From positions 14,341,001 through 14,405,000 of the forward strand of contig CM042027.1 of NCBI GenBank assembly GCA_023525975.1: a stretch of DNA of 64,000 nt. The letters run 5' to 3'. Both the position numbers and the translations under genes were made by a program. The notes beneath the pieces were generated by a model, which ran no database searches, had not been told where the DNA came from, and worked only from the letters and a program-made list of their open reading frames with translations. Source of the stretch: Smallanthus sonchifolius (lineage: Eukaryota > Streptophyta > Magnoliopsida > Asterales > Asteraceae). Positions within the stretch are counted from its first letter, which is position 1. Each line of letters opens with the position of its first letter. Shown here in pieces: positions 32,552-44,189 of this stretch.

Positions 32552-32843
32552 AATCTACTCCGATTGTTGCTCGGGTGAATTGAATTCGATGAAATTATGT
32601 AGGCTTGATGATTCTGAGCTGGGATTGTATAAAAGGGGGACGAAGGAGACGACGAAGTGCTCACAGTTGAAACTTCAAACCATGCGTGAGGAGAGAGAGA
32701 TGAGAATGAGATTGTGCAAGTCACGTGACACGTGCAACATTTGGCACCTTATTTTGCCATAGCGAAGGAAACCTAGTTTTGGCCTTTGGGAATCGATTTC
32801 TATTAAATTTGGAATTTCATTATTCCTTTTTAAATCATAGAAA
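32552..32843. promoter_or_regulatory. 5' leader and proximal promoter of the PQT3-like gene
   Basis: About 290 bp separate the start codon from the first Helitron of the cluster. CACGTGACACGTG near 32723 contains a palindromic CACGTG-type core (G-box-like), a common plant bZIP/bHLH site. No TATA box in the minus orientation stands out. Confidence 0.35.
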
Positions 32844-33661
32844 TCTATACTATATAATAAATAAAGATTTTAATAAGACATTTGTCACTCTTTTATGTAT
32901 CTTTAACCTTTTTTTTTCAGTCTTTCTCTCATATTAATTACACAAATTTCTTAAAAAAAATTATAATTTTTCGTTTCACGCTTCTCTCTCATATTAAATG
33001 ATAATGATTTACTTAATTCTTTTTACAAAACGTTTTTTTATTTAAAAAAAATAGATTTATTCATAAAACATTTTTATAAATTGAAATTTTTTCATTCTTT
33101 TATAGAACATTTTTAAACAATAATTGTATAACGCTTTCTAGAATTTGTATTAAAAACTATGTTATATGTCATAATATATACTATATAATAAATAAAGGTT
33201 TTTGTATGTCACGTGTCGCCTTCATATTTAATCTTATCATTTTTTTTCCGCATCTCTCTCTCTTATTAAATACACACATATCTTTTAATAAGTTACTAAT
33301 TATACTAATAAAACACATTTATTTTAAATTATTCCTCTATTATAAAAAACTTTAAAAACTAATTATGTAGCTTTTATTTTCAATCAAATAGTATTGAAAG
33401 TCAAATTACATTAAATAGTAATTGACGTTAATTATATATATTTTTTTCATATTTTAAGTTTTGTTTTCTATCCTTAGTATGTGCAATACATTTTTACATC
33501 TGTAAAAATATAAAAAAAATTAAGAAATTTAGGTATTGGTATCTTTCACCTCGTGTGTATTACACGGGGTCTAAGCTAGTATGTAATATATAAATCTTTA
33601 TTAGTAAGTATATAACATTGCATTTATTTAACACGTGTAATACACGGGGTTTCTAACCTAG
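32844..33661 (+). mobile_element. Non-autonomous Helitron (copy 3), split by a nested copy
   Basis: It starts TCTATACTATATAATAAATA after A (32843). It ends TTTCTAACCTAG before T (33662), with hairpin ACACGTGTAATACACGGGG. The body is interrupted at about 33175-33579 by another Helitron, so the original length was about 413 bp. It belongs to the TAACCTAG 3'-end subfamily. Confidence 0.8.
33175..33579 (+). mobile_element. Non-autonomous Helitron (copy 4), nested in copy 3
   Basis: The start reads TATATACTATATAATAAATA, the family start with the second base changed from C to A. It ends GGGGTCTAAGCTAG before T (33580), with hairpin CTCGTGTGTATTACACGGGG. The body matches copy 1 and copy 5. Confidence 0.85.
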
Positions 33662-33749
33662 TAACTAAATATAAACCGACTTGATATTTATTTATTTTAT
33701 TTATTTACTTTTTAGGTATATTCTTATTACCAATCTATATCTATATCTA

Positions 33750-34184
33750 TCTATACTATATAATAAATAAAGGTTTCTTTATGCCACGTGTCGACTCTAT
33801 ATTCATTTTCATCATTTTTTTCATACGTCTCTCTCTTATTTAATGCATTTCTATCTTTTACTAATAATATATATTTAAAGAAAAATACTAGTTATATTAA
33901 TAAAAACATTTATTTTAAATTATCTCTTATTATAAGAAACTTTGAAATTTAATTATGTAACTTCTATTTCCAATCAAATAGTAAATGAAAGTCAAATTAT
34001 ATTAAATAGTAATTAACGTATTTTTGAAACCCAATTATATATTAATTTTTACATATTTTGAATTTGTTTTCTATCTTAAATATATGTAATATATTTTTAC
34101 AATTGTAAAATATATACATACAGATTTAAAAAGTTTTTATATTGATATTTTTCATCTCGTGTGTAGACACGAGATCTAAACTAG
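33750..34184 (+). mobile_element. Non-autonomous Helitron (copy 5)
   Basis: It starts TCTATACTATATAATAAATA after A (33749) and ends GAGATCTAAACTAG (34184), with hairpin CTCGTGTGTAGACACGAG. It ends exactly where the next Helitron starts, so it inserted at the A^T formed by the host A and the first T of copy 6. Confidence 0.9.
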
Positions 34185-35914
34185 TCTATACTATATAATA
34201 AACAAGTAAAATAGGACACTTGTCACACCCCGCCAATGCGGAAATGCGAGGCGTAACATTCATGGTTTCCAAAGCATATGATTACCGCAAACACATACAT
34301 GTAATTGGATACATAATCAAGTTTAAAATGTTTACATCCCAAAATATCAATTTTAGTTTACAAAAAATTAAGATTTCGCAAATATGACTCATTACCATAA
34401 GTTAGACAAGAGAAATCCTCCCAAAAGCCGTATACATCATGCATGCATGTAACCTACATTGCTAACTTTAAGACCACGTTCAATTTCCTGAAAACATACT
34501 TAAAAAGTGTCAACACGAGGTTGGTGAATTCACAAGTTCTTTATGAAGAGTTCTTATAATTCCAACGTTTCAAACGTTTAAACATTATCATTTTCCGATC
34601 AAACAGTTTATATGTATAACCAATGAATTTGAACATTACCCTGACCAATTGACCACATTTGTAAGCTTGCAAGGAATACAAAATAATATGTAATGCATAA
34701 GACCGTAACCAAACCCCAACAATTTAATGCCCCTCCTCGCCTTTCTACGAGTTAGACAATATGCGGTCATTCGGCCATTTGGACCCATGGTTAACGCGAC
34801 TAACCATGACCGGGGGCGTCACCCCCAATAGTACTAAATAAAATCCCGGGTTAAGTCCATAGCTAATGGTTACTAAGTTTTTATTCCAGGGACTTTAAGC
34901 GCTATATGGTTCCCTCAATGCACACATACGGTCTAATCATTTGTTCATTCATTTACATACGAAAATTCGTTACAAGTATGTTTCCACCCCAAAACATTTC
35001 AAAAACTTAGAAAAAGGGGATAGTGAAACTCACCTTGACAATAGAATACGCTAGCAAGTATTTGAATAAAAGTAGACCCGCCTATCCGTATCCTAATTAC
35101 ACAAGGATACTATACACGTTAAGACTACCTGTCTTAAACGCAAGTTGTTCACCCGACTTAACTATTCATGTTAAGTACGTCTTTGTTTATTTAAAACAAT
35201 GTTTTCTCGTGACGACTCGTTGGTGATTTTTATTCCGGTTTAGACGCTTACTTATTTTCCGAGAAAATGTTATATTTCCATATTGGTGACTTAGTATATG
35301 CATCCAAAAATAAATTTTATTTTTGTAATAACTTGTAATATTTCACATTATAGTCACGTATAAACACATAATTATTTCTTTCCAAAAATTATATAAAATC
35401 ACATATATCGTTCAAGTATGTTATACGTATGTCTATTCCTACGTGTACATAATCCCTGTTAACACGTCCACATACAATTACTTGTTCCGAACGACATTCA
35501 TTAACTTGTCATGTATTTATATTTTCACCAAATACACACAAGTATGTTTATTAATTCTACATATATTTCAATATGCTTCATGATAACACGTATACATTTA
35601 TATTTTTACCGAAACGTCTTTTTAATTTCATGCACATAATTCCTCTATGACTAATCCATCATAAATATGCATATATGATCCTTGTCTTAGACATTTTAAT
35701 CATACCAAGTTTCATGCCAAACACATAACTACAATTTACAAGTTCCAAATCTCTTAAGCGTTTCGTCTAACACTTTTCATGATTTATTTTCGAGACATCA
35801 ATACATTTCATTATATAATACTCATATCTTCTAATATGTCTCTAATTTAATCACTTGACAATAATACATACATGTATTCATACACTTTATTATTTCCAAG
35901 TTAACAAGTTTTTA

Positions 35915-35920
<6 letters not shown>

Positions 35921-35948
<28 letters not shown>
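35921..35948. repeat. (TA)n microsatellite
   Basis: Pure TA run of about 28 bp inside the solo LTR. Confidence 0.95.
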
Positions 35949-35953
<5 letters not shown>

Positions 35954-36205
35954 CACGATTCCTATACATGCATCCATATACTTGATCATTTTCCAAGTTC
36001 AACATTTGTCATCATCCACATATATATATATAAGACTACAATCTTTATATATGAACACATTTTAATCATTCCAAGTTAATAACAATAATGATATTCATAC
36101 ATATATATATATACATACCTTGATTCTTGTTTATGTAAATGTACACTTTATTATCTTCAAATTAATAAACTTTAAACTTACTCACATATACAAATATGAT
36201 CCACG

Positions 36206-36207
<2 letters not shown>

Positions 36208-36244
<37 letters not shown>
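36208..36244. repeat. (AT)n microsatellite
   Basis: Pure AT run of about 37 bp inside the solo LTR. Confidence 0.95.
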
Positions 36245-36246
<2 letters not shown>

Positions 36247-37850
36247 CACTTTTCATCAAGTATTAATCGTACTTTCAATTTAAGATCTATATTTTACCAT
36301 CAATGATCAACAACAATATCTACACATATATACATACAAATTTCGACCCTTTATATATATTTATACAAAGCTTTTAGTTTTTAAACTTAATAATGTTAAA
36401 CTTTATAAAAATTCTTTAATCCTTAAACCCTTTGTTTTCTTGGTGAACAACAAGCCTTGAACTAAAAATAAAGACAAAAGTAAAAGGTGGTGTCGGTTTC
36501 ATACCGCTAGACAAAGCTAGGTGAAGAACAACAGTTAGAAGGTGACAATGGCTTGACTAGCTAGCAAAAACGACTCCTAACTTCCAAGACCCCCTTGTAT
36601 CTTCAAGCTCCTAGCTAGAATTCTCTATAACTTGTGTTCTTGGTTTGAAAGAGCAAAGTGTATGTGTGTGTGGATATGTATCGATATATGTAGAGAGATA
36701 AAAAGGGTTGAGTGTTAAACTTGCTCTCATCATTACAAGCATGGATGGATTAGATGTGATTTGATCTTGGCTTTATTTTTTGTTGAAAGAGCATGGGTTC
36801 TATGACAATGGTCATGGGGTGTGATGGGTTTGGTGGAGATTGTGGGTGGCCCCACAAATCTCGACCGAACATGGGGTGTAGGGGGGTGGTTGGGTCTTGT
36901 TCTAATCACTAGTTGCATTCTAATGGTTAGTTAGAGGGGTCTAAGGTGGTGTAAACCCGGTAAGTGATCCCGTGATCTAACACTTGGTGTAAGATTTTTA
37001 AACGATTCATTTCTTATATGTTTTTGGGTGGTTTTGACTAGTTTCTATAAACTACTAGTTAACCCGTCATAGTTACCACTTTAACTATATAACACATATA
37101 ATAACATAGAGGCATGTAACAATTATTTATATGTCAACTTTTATAAAAGTTTAGTCACAAATATTTATGTTTTTACATTAAAGCGTGTCTCTAGACTTTA
37201 CTGGAATAAAATTCTTGTTAATCACCAGTGATCGTACCTTGCGGGTTATCACTGTTTATTTTCCTAGTAATTCTTAAAAATTACTATTATGATATAAGTT
37301 CCTTTGCTAGACTTCTTGACTTTACTTTGTCAAAATAAAAATTCAGGAAATATATTTTATGAACGTGCATTTATGTAATATGAATATTGACCTGAAATGC
37401 TGAGTGTCACAACACTTGTCACATTCTAAGCTTTCTCATTCTCATTTCCCGTCTCTTTCTCCTAATAATACTCAACTCCACTATTTTAGGTAACTAAATT
37501 AATTATTTGTTTTAATTTTTATCTACACATGCATTTTTTTATTTAAAATTGTGTTTATCATCAATTAATTTGTTCAATCATATTTTTATGAACTCTACAA
37601 ACTGAAAACAATTTTATAGCTAGCTAGGATTCAAATAAAAACTTTTAATCATATATTTACATATTCACATTGTTCCAATTTGACGAGTGTATGTGTTAAT
37701 AGATTACATTATATTTTATTCAACCCGTGTAATACATGGGTTTATTCAACCCGTGTATTACACGGGTTTTAAAAACATAAACTTTTTTTATTACTAGGTA
37801 TTTAACATTACATTTATTTAACCTGTGTAATACACGGGATTTTAACCTAG

Positions 37851-38284
37851 TTATATAATAAATAAAGGTTTTTTAGTGCCACGTGTCGCCTCCACATTCA
37901 TTTCATCATTTTTTTCCCCGCATCTCTCTTTTATTTAATGCACTTCTATCTTTTAATAATAATATATATTTAAAGAAAATAATAATTATACTAATAAAAC
38001 ACATTTATTTTAAATTATCCCTTATTATAAGAAAATTTAAAATTTAATTATGGTAACTTTTGTTTCAATCAAATATTAAATAAAAGTCAAATTACATTAA
38101 ATAGTAATTAACGTATTTTTGAAACCCAATTATATATTAAATTTTACATAATTTGAGTTTGTTTTTATCATTAGTATATGTAATATATTTTTACACATGT
38201 ATAATATATACATAAATATTTAAAATTTTATATACTGATATTTTTTAATTTTTCACCATGTGTGTAGACACGGGATCTAAACTA
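37851..38284 (+). mobile_element. Non-autonomous Helitron (copy 7), 5' end eroded
   Basis: It begins TTATATAATAAATAAAGG directly after copy 6, lacking the first bases TCTATAC of the family. It ends CGGGATCTAAACTAG (38284) before T, with hairpin CATGTGTGTAGACACGGG. The body matches copies 1, 4 and 5. Confidence 0.8.
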
Positions 38285-38895
38285 GTAACTTATATTTACT
38301 GTTTACTTATTTGTAACTTTATGTGTGTACGTGTATTGTTTGTTTTATTTGAATTTGTGAACATAGGTGGCTAGATTTTCAGTGTTTACCTAACGTAGAC
38401 AGTTTTTGCCTAAATGAATGGTTACTTAACTTTGTGTATGTGTTGAATCAATAGGTGTTTCGTGTTATATTGGTTTGTCATGATGAAGTATTGCATGCAT
38501 GGTTAGTTTATCATGTTAATAATTCCATGTATCTCGGATTGAATAATTAGGGTTTGTGAGACATTTTTCATGTTAATGTTTATTGTCTTGTATCGACTAT
38601 ATTATAATATTTAGAACTCACGAGTGATTCAGAAGATAATAAATCTATGCAAAATTAATGTCATCATGATGAAGTTACAATAAAGATAAAACTCGAGTGG
38701 CTTTATTCCAAATGAACTTTGACTTTTGTTGGTTAGATCGGGAATATTAGAGAATACTACATAATCTTATCATTTATTTTGAGCAAGATTCACAGGTTAA
38801 CAATTGCAAGCGACAATGTTTTTTTATCCATATTTGCTTAGAGGCTAGAAATACTGGAGAATTACTCCGATTCGATCCGCCCCTGGTTGCGATTC
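38285..38895. other. Intergenic, no gene seen
   Basis: Moderately AT-rich, without coding frames or recognised repeats. Confidence 0.4.
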
Positions 38896-39751
38896 CAAGC
38901 TAGCAGTGGCGGACTTAGGTAGGCCGGATGGGGTTCACCGGAACCCCCGAGTTTCGAAATTATAATAGAAACACTATATAAAAAGCTAGGGTGAATCCCT
39001 AAATAAAATATAGGGTGAACCCATATCTTCATCGACGACAGAGAAGATAAAATGGAAGATTAAATATAGAAGAGAAGAGAGAATAGGGGCCAGAAGTGGC
39101 TTGAATCTGTGAAGAAGATGAACGCGAGAGAAGTGAGAGAGACGTCAATGCGGCTGTCTTCAAATCCATATGGGATTTAGGTTTAAAAGAAAAGTTTCAA
39201 CGAGACCCTTCCAATATAGATTTAATATATTTTAACCCTTAGTACTAGATGCTTTCAAGTTTAACCCATGCCCTTCCGGTTACAAATTTAATATATTTTA
39301 TCCATTAGTATTAAATACTTTCAAATTCAACTAATCAAATTAAATACTTTCAAATTCAACTAATCAAATTAAATACTTTCAAATTAAATTAATCAAATTA
39401 TATAAATTAACAGAAGTTATTTAAACTAGTAATATGTATGAAATTGTATTCTAATATAAAACTAAAACATTTTAACAATAATCTAGTATTTTCTATATTT
39501 ATATATATTTATTTTATTTATGATCTTATGTCCGGTTTTTAAATCCGGTTTAATTTTTAGTTATTTTGATATATGCTTATGTTTCAAGTTAGCTCATTTT
39601 TTTTATCTTCGACCGGTCCGACAAGTGAACCACTGAACCTTACCCGACCCGAACCGCGAACCGCCCTAATTTTTTATGCACGACCCTATTAAATAGGAGC
39701 AACTAAAAACAGTGAACCCCCTCAAAAAAATTCGCCGCCGCTGCATGTTAG
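38896..39751. mobile_element. hAT-like non-autonomous element
   Basis: The element is about 38904-39743 (840 bp). The left end CAGTGGCGGACTTAGG and the right end TTCGCCGCCGCTG are inverted repeats with a few mismatches. Flanks CAAGCTAG and CATGTTAG match at 6 of 8 positions, a probable aged 8-bp target duplication. A 19-bp unit (TCAAATTAAATACTTTCAAA) is repeated near 39325-39390. No transposase. Confidence 0.7.
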
Positions 39752-42170
39752 TCCTATCATTTTTTGTAATAAACAGTTGTTAGCCAAGTATCACCCCAAT
39801 TCATTATTACATAGAGTATGTTCATGTTATTCTCATCATTCTACGATTCGACCTCCCCTTTAAGATACACACAAAAACATTGCATATTCAATAACATATC
39901 CAAAAAAAAGCCAGAGGTTGAATACCTCAATTTCATCCCGAACTAATCTCAATTTGAAGTAGTACAATTTAATCATAGAGTTGGAAATTTATGGTCCAAC
40001 TCATTAACACGATATAACTAACTTGAAATTAAACTCCACTTTGTTTGAGGCAAACAAGTTTAGTTTACAAATGGGTCGACACGTTAATGACATGATTAAC
40101 AACATGTCCAAACGAGATTCACCCCGCTTAACCAGTTTATGATAAACATAACGCGTTTAACTTATCGTTTTAAATAAGTGAATAGACCGACACAACGCTT
40201 AATGACATTGTTTATGAAAACAAGGTAGTTTTATATATGACTAAATATGGATTGTCATTCTTGGTTACTTTTATTTTATCATGGTAAGGGTGTCTTGTTA
40301 TTTGTTGTTCGTGTTTAGAAAGTCATGTCAATAATCATGTTTAATATGTGCTCTCATTTGTGTTATTGAATTCATATTTAAGCGCTTTAAAAATGTCGTG
40401 TCGTTCATGTCATTTAACCGGTTACATTTAATTGCGTTATCATGTCGTATCGTGTAATACATTTATTTGACATACATGTATTGTTATTTAAGAAAATAAC
40501 ACTTTTCGTTAAACATGTTGTGCTCAGGTCCATTAGTCGTTTTAAATGTGTCGTTTTAAACTTGACACGTTTTAACACAACACTACAACTTTATCAACTC
40601 TATTTAATCATATTTAGTTTAACTAGTTATTTATGTTTGATTGCATTAAGGAAAAGCTATTAGAAAACCCATTTTTTCATATAACGAACAATATACACTC
40701 GGTTCTTGTCCCTAATCATGCCACATTTGGCCGGTTACAATAAATCGTATTGTGTGTTAGTTGGATCGTTTTAAGAATCTAATATCTATTGTTTATGTAT
40801 TCATCAGTAAATTTGATGATTAGTTGGATGATTATAAGCATTTAACGATCTTTAAGAATGACATATAAATGATATTATACTTAGATGCTAGTATAGTACA
40901 ACGTTGGATCTTACGAAATTGAAGTTTTGCTTGTGAAATTGAGGTTTTGGTTGAGACATTAGTCGAAATAGTCATGTATGTATTGACTTTTAAATGCATC
41001 GAGTTATTAATAGGAAAATAGTTTTAAATAAACAACTACTAAATAAGCAAATTATCTAATAAAGAAAATATTAAAGTTTCGCTTTATTATCATCCTTACG
41101 GTAATAGACATAATTAGTTTAAAACTAAAAATTATGCTTGAATAATTTAACGATGATACTATTGTAACATCCATATTTTCATAGACTCTTTTTATAATAT
41201 ATTTGGTGTTTATATTAATTCACAAAACGGTTTTAGCTTTTTCAAATTTTAAAAGTATTGAAATTAGTAAAGAGGTTAATAATTCTTACAACAAGTAGTT
41301 GTAATTATACAAACATAATATGTGGTTTTAAAGTGGGGTGGTCGCAAAGTACAACACATTCATGGAAATCCGATAATTTTAACATTTATTTACGGTTTAT
41401 ACAAAATAAAAGTAGTTACGATACAACAATAGAATTGATCAGATAAAAAGATTAATTTACTCATTCCGGCATAACAATAATCTCAACCTAACCAACACGT
41501 GTTAATAAGTTGCAAGCATAAATGGTTTATTATCATTAAGCAAGTACAACCATTTACAACATTTTTTTATTTATCTTTTATGTATGTTCTCGTATCATGT
41601 TATGTTTGTGTAATGGCGTATCCTAGTCATACCATGTATCATCCGAAACATGAAATCGTATGGTATCACATGGATTAAGACATTACTCATATCACGATTC
41701 ATATTCTTAATCTTTGTTGTTACCTTCAATTCATGTGGTTCAAGTACATCAAAATACGAATAATTTCATATATCTCCTTAGAACTTGAATAACATCGTAC
41801 TTGACCAATAAAAGCCCCATAATATCAAATATACTAATTTTTATATTTTTAACATAATTACCCTTTATCTTGTTTTAGGATTTAAGTTATGAGAATTTGA
41901 AATGTAATGAAAATTATAAGAACATAACAATCATATTATAGATTGTATTTAGTAAAATGATTATTATATATATATATATATTTTTAAATATTTTAAATGA
42001 GTATATTTGATATTAGTTTTATTGAATAGATAATTATAATATTAAAACGTGTATATGAATTATTTATTTATCCATTCCTTTAACACATATATTTATATTT
42101 CACAATAAGCATCCGGCCCTTTTTTTATAAGAATGTAAATTTGTTATCTAATTTTTAAGATATTACTTTT
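39752..42170. other. Long AT-rich intergenic stretch
   Basis: No gene. TGTAACATCC near 41163 has the look of a plant Gypsy LTR start, but I could not find the matching end or a target duplication. Repeated CATGTCGT/GTCGTTTTAAA-like words occur near 40390-40580. Confidence 0.35.
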
Positions 42171-42171
42171 T

Positions 42172-43654
42172 AGAGTTAATTACATGGATAAATTTAGTGG
42201 TTAGTGAAAAGTAATATGTATAAGTATTAAGGGTTTTAAGTTGTAAGTATAAGTATTATGTTTCGATTTTGTAAGGATATTGTCTATTAAGGGTAACTTC
42301 CGTTAAATTTTATGTTAAGTTAAAGGCATTTAAGTCATTCTATATATGTGGACTAATTATGTAACTTTTCATATCTGAGAGATTAGTTATGTAAATAACT
42401 CTAGTTAATATAAAAAAATTAAAAACAAACCAACCCCAACCCTCTCTCCCTTTGACATCTTAACCATCGGACATCCACCTCCATCATTTCCTTCATTCCA
42501 TTAAAAAAAACTCGATTGATTCAAAATAGCCATAGATTTGTGTGATTTTCATCTGTAATGAAGTAATAAAAACTTCTATCTCATCGATTTTGATGTTACG
42601 AGGATGAAGAGATTGAACACAAATGTCGATTTGAAGATCTAGATTCTGATAAACAAAAATGAATATCACGTAGAAACATGATTAAATCAAATTAAAAGGC
42701 AGGAAGCAACCAGTAACCACCCGAAACAGAGGCGAAAAGCAGGGCTTGTTCAATCATCTGAATCTGAGTAGAGCGGTGGTAAGCGAGTTTCCGATGAGAA
42801 CCACAGCAGAAACTCATACTCCGCCTTGAAATTTTTCTGGTACATGTTCATTAGATTATCACCGTGAAACGACAGTATTTTGGCTAACAAAACTATATGA
42901 GAGATGGAGATGAAGGGGTTGCGATGTGTGGCCATGGTGGTCCGGTGGTGAAGACGTGGAAAGAGTTGGGGTCAGCTTGTTTTTTTATATACTAACTAGC
43001 TTAGACCCCGTGTAATACACACGGGATGCAAAATATCAATACATAAATTTCTTAAATTTTATTTATGTATATTTTACAAGTGTAAAAATGTATTACTATA
43101 CATATACTAAGGATAAAAAACAAAATTCAAAATATATAAAAAATAATATATAATTTGGTTTCAAAAATACGTTAATTATTATTTAATGTAAATTGACTTT
43201 CATTAATATTTGATTGAAGATAAAAATTACATAATTAGGTTTCAAAGTTTTTTTTATAATAAAGGATAATTTAAAGTAAATGAGTTTTATTAGTATAATT
43301 AGTAATTTATTAAAAGATATGGGTGCATTTAATAAGAGAGAGATGCGAGAAAAGAATGATGAGATTGAATATGATGGCGACACGTGACAACAAAAACATT
43401 TATTTATTATATAGTATAGATTAGAGTTAATTACATAACTAATCACTCAGATATGAAAAGTTATATAATCAGCCAACATATATGAAATGACTTAGTTGTC
43501 TTTCAACTTAACAAAAACGTTAACATAAACTAGTCTAAATACCCAACATTGTTACAAAATCAAAACATAATACCTATACTTGTAATTTAAAACCCTTAAT
43601 ACATATATGTATTACTTTTCATAAACCACATGACCTATCTAGGTAATTAAATCT
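42172..43654. mobile_element. Long-terminal-inverted-repeat (MULE-like) element
   Basis: The left arm 42172-about 42441 (AGAGTTAATTACATGGATAA...) is an imperfect inverted repeat of the right arm, read as the complement of 43654 down to 43421 and on through 42996-42962. A Helitron (42997-43420) interrupts the right arm. Arms of at least 270 bp with a short non-coding middle fit a Mutator-like non-autonomous element or foldback. The middle contains a 61-codon minus-strand frame from 42935, without recognised homology. A 9-bp target duplication was not evident. Confidence 0.7.
42997..43420 (-). mobile_element. Non-autonomous Helitron (copy 8), inside the MULE-like arm
   Basis: On the minus strand it starts TCTATACTATATAATAAATA (43420) and ends GGGGTCTAAGCTAG (42997), with hairpin CCCGTGTGTATTACACGGGG. 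Plus-strand flanks are A (42996) and T (43421). Removing it restores continuous pairing of the surrounding arm with the left arm, which independently confirms both boundaries. Confidence 0.92.
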
Positions 43655-44189
43655 ATTTTAAAATTATGTAATTATACGTTGAATGTTGATTTTTTGGAAG
43701 AAAAAAAAAACTAAAACAAATATGTTGATTTTAAAACATGTAAATATTCGGTAGTATTTGCTTTTTGATTCCATCGGTCGTGTTAGCAACAGACCCGAAA
43801 TCTCCGTAGAAAGTAACCAAGTTCTCACTTTCTTTCGCACACAGGGATTCAACCTTTTTATACCTGTCCCCGCCGATCGACCGCCGACGACCAGGAGCAA
43901 CTACCAGAGGAAGATCCGCTCCGATCTGATCTCACGTACACCTGAAAATCACCTCATCTTTTGTGTATTTGAACGCATTTATGCATTTCCGTTTCAAATC
44001 TTCGTTGATCGTATGAGTGAATTCTATTCTAATAAACCAATTCTTTCGCTTTGTACAATGCGAATTCAATGCTTGTTGTAGTGTTAGGTTGATTCTGCAA
44101 TAAATTTGGATTATCCTAGAAATCCGTGTGAGATCTTAACCTAGGGTTTATAAATAAAGTCCGAATAATTGGGGCTTCTTCGGTTGTGC
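43655..44189 (+). promoter_or_regulatory. Upstream region and 5' leader of the FBL15-like gene
   Basis: From about 43755 the base composition rises (CCCGCCGATCGACCGCCGACGA near 43868), as is usual for leaders of plant genes. The MULE-like element ends only about 100 bp upstream of this, so the core promoter is compact or partly transposon-derived. No TATA box could be assigned. Confidence 0.35.

Larger units (their letters stand above)
34216..37416. mobile_element. Solo LTR (probably Ty3/Gypsy), with 5-bp target duplication
   Basis: The LTR is 34221-37411 (3191 bp), starting TGTCACACCCCGCC and ending GAGTGTCACA. This gives TG...CA with short imperfect inverted ends, flanked by ACACT on both sides (34216-34220 and 37412-37416). 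No gag-pol or second LTR is present, so it is a solo LTR left by recombination. Long LTRs starting TGTCACACCCC are typical of plant Gypsy chromoviruses of the Tekay/Del type; this assignment rests on memory of the terminus. The small frames inside are not genes. Confidence 0.8.
34185..37850 (+). mobile_element. Helitron (copy 6) split by a 3.2-kb solo LTR
   Basis: It starts TCTATACTATATAATAAACA and ends GATTTTAACCTAG (37850), with hairpin CTGTGTAATACACGGG. Removing the solo LTR and one target duplication leaves about 470 bp. Just before the end there is a second, tandem hairpin block (CCCGTGTAATACATGGG and CCCGTGTATTACACGGG near 37722-37768), as if the 3' end had been duplicated. Confidence 0.75.

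Noticed and set aside
34216..34227. A 12-bp target duplication (ACACTTGTCACA) around the solo LTR
   Set aside because: Seven of the twelve bases coincide with the LTR's own start TGTCACA. TG...CA ends with a 5-bp ACACT duplication explain the boundary better.
40442..40663. 73-codon open frame in AT-rich DNA
   Set aside because: No homology, low-complexity composition, no splice or promoter context. Such frames occur by chance.
41163..42120. A Gypsy solo LTR beginning TGTAACATCC
   Set aside because: I could not find a matching CA end or a 5-bp duplication.
42750..42935. 61-codon minus-strand frame (MATHRNPFISISH...) inside the MULE-like element as a captured gene
   Set aside because: It is short, I recognise no family, and no exon structure is evident. 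Left as unexplained sequence.
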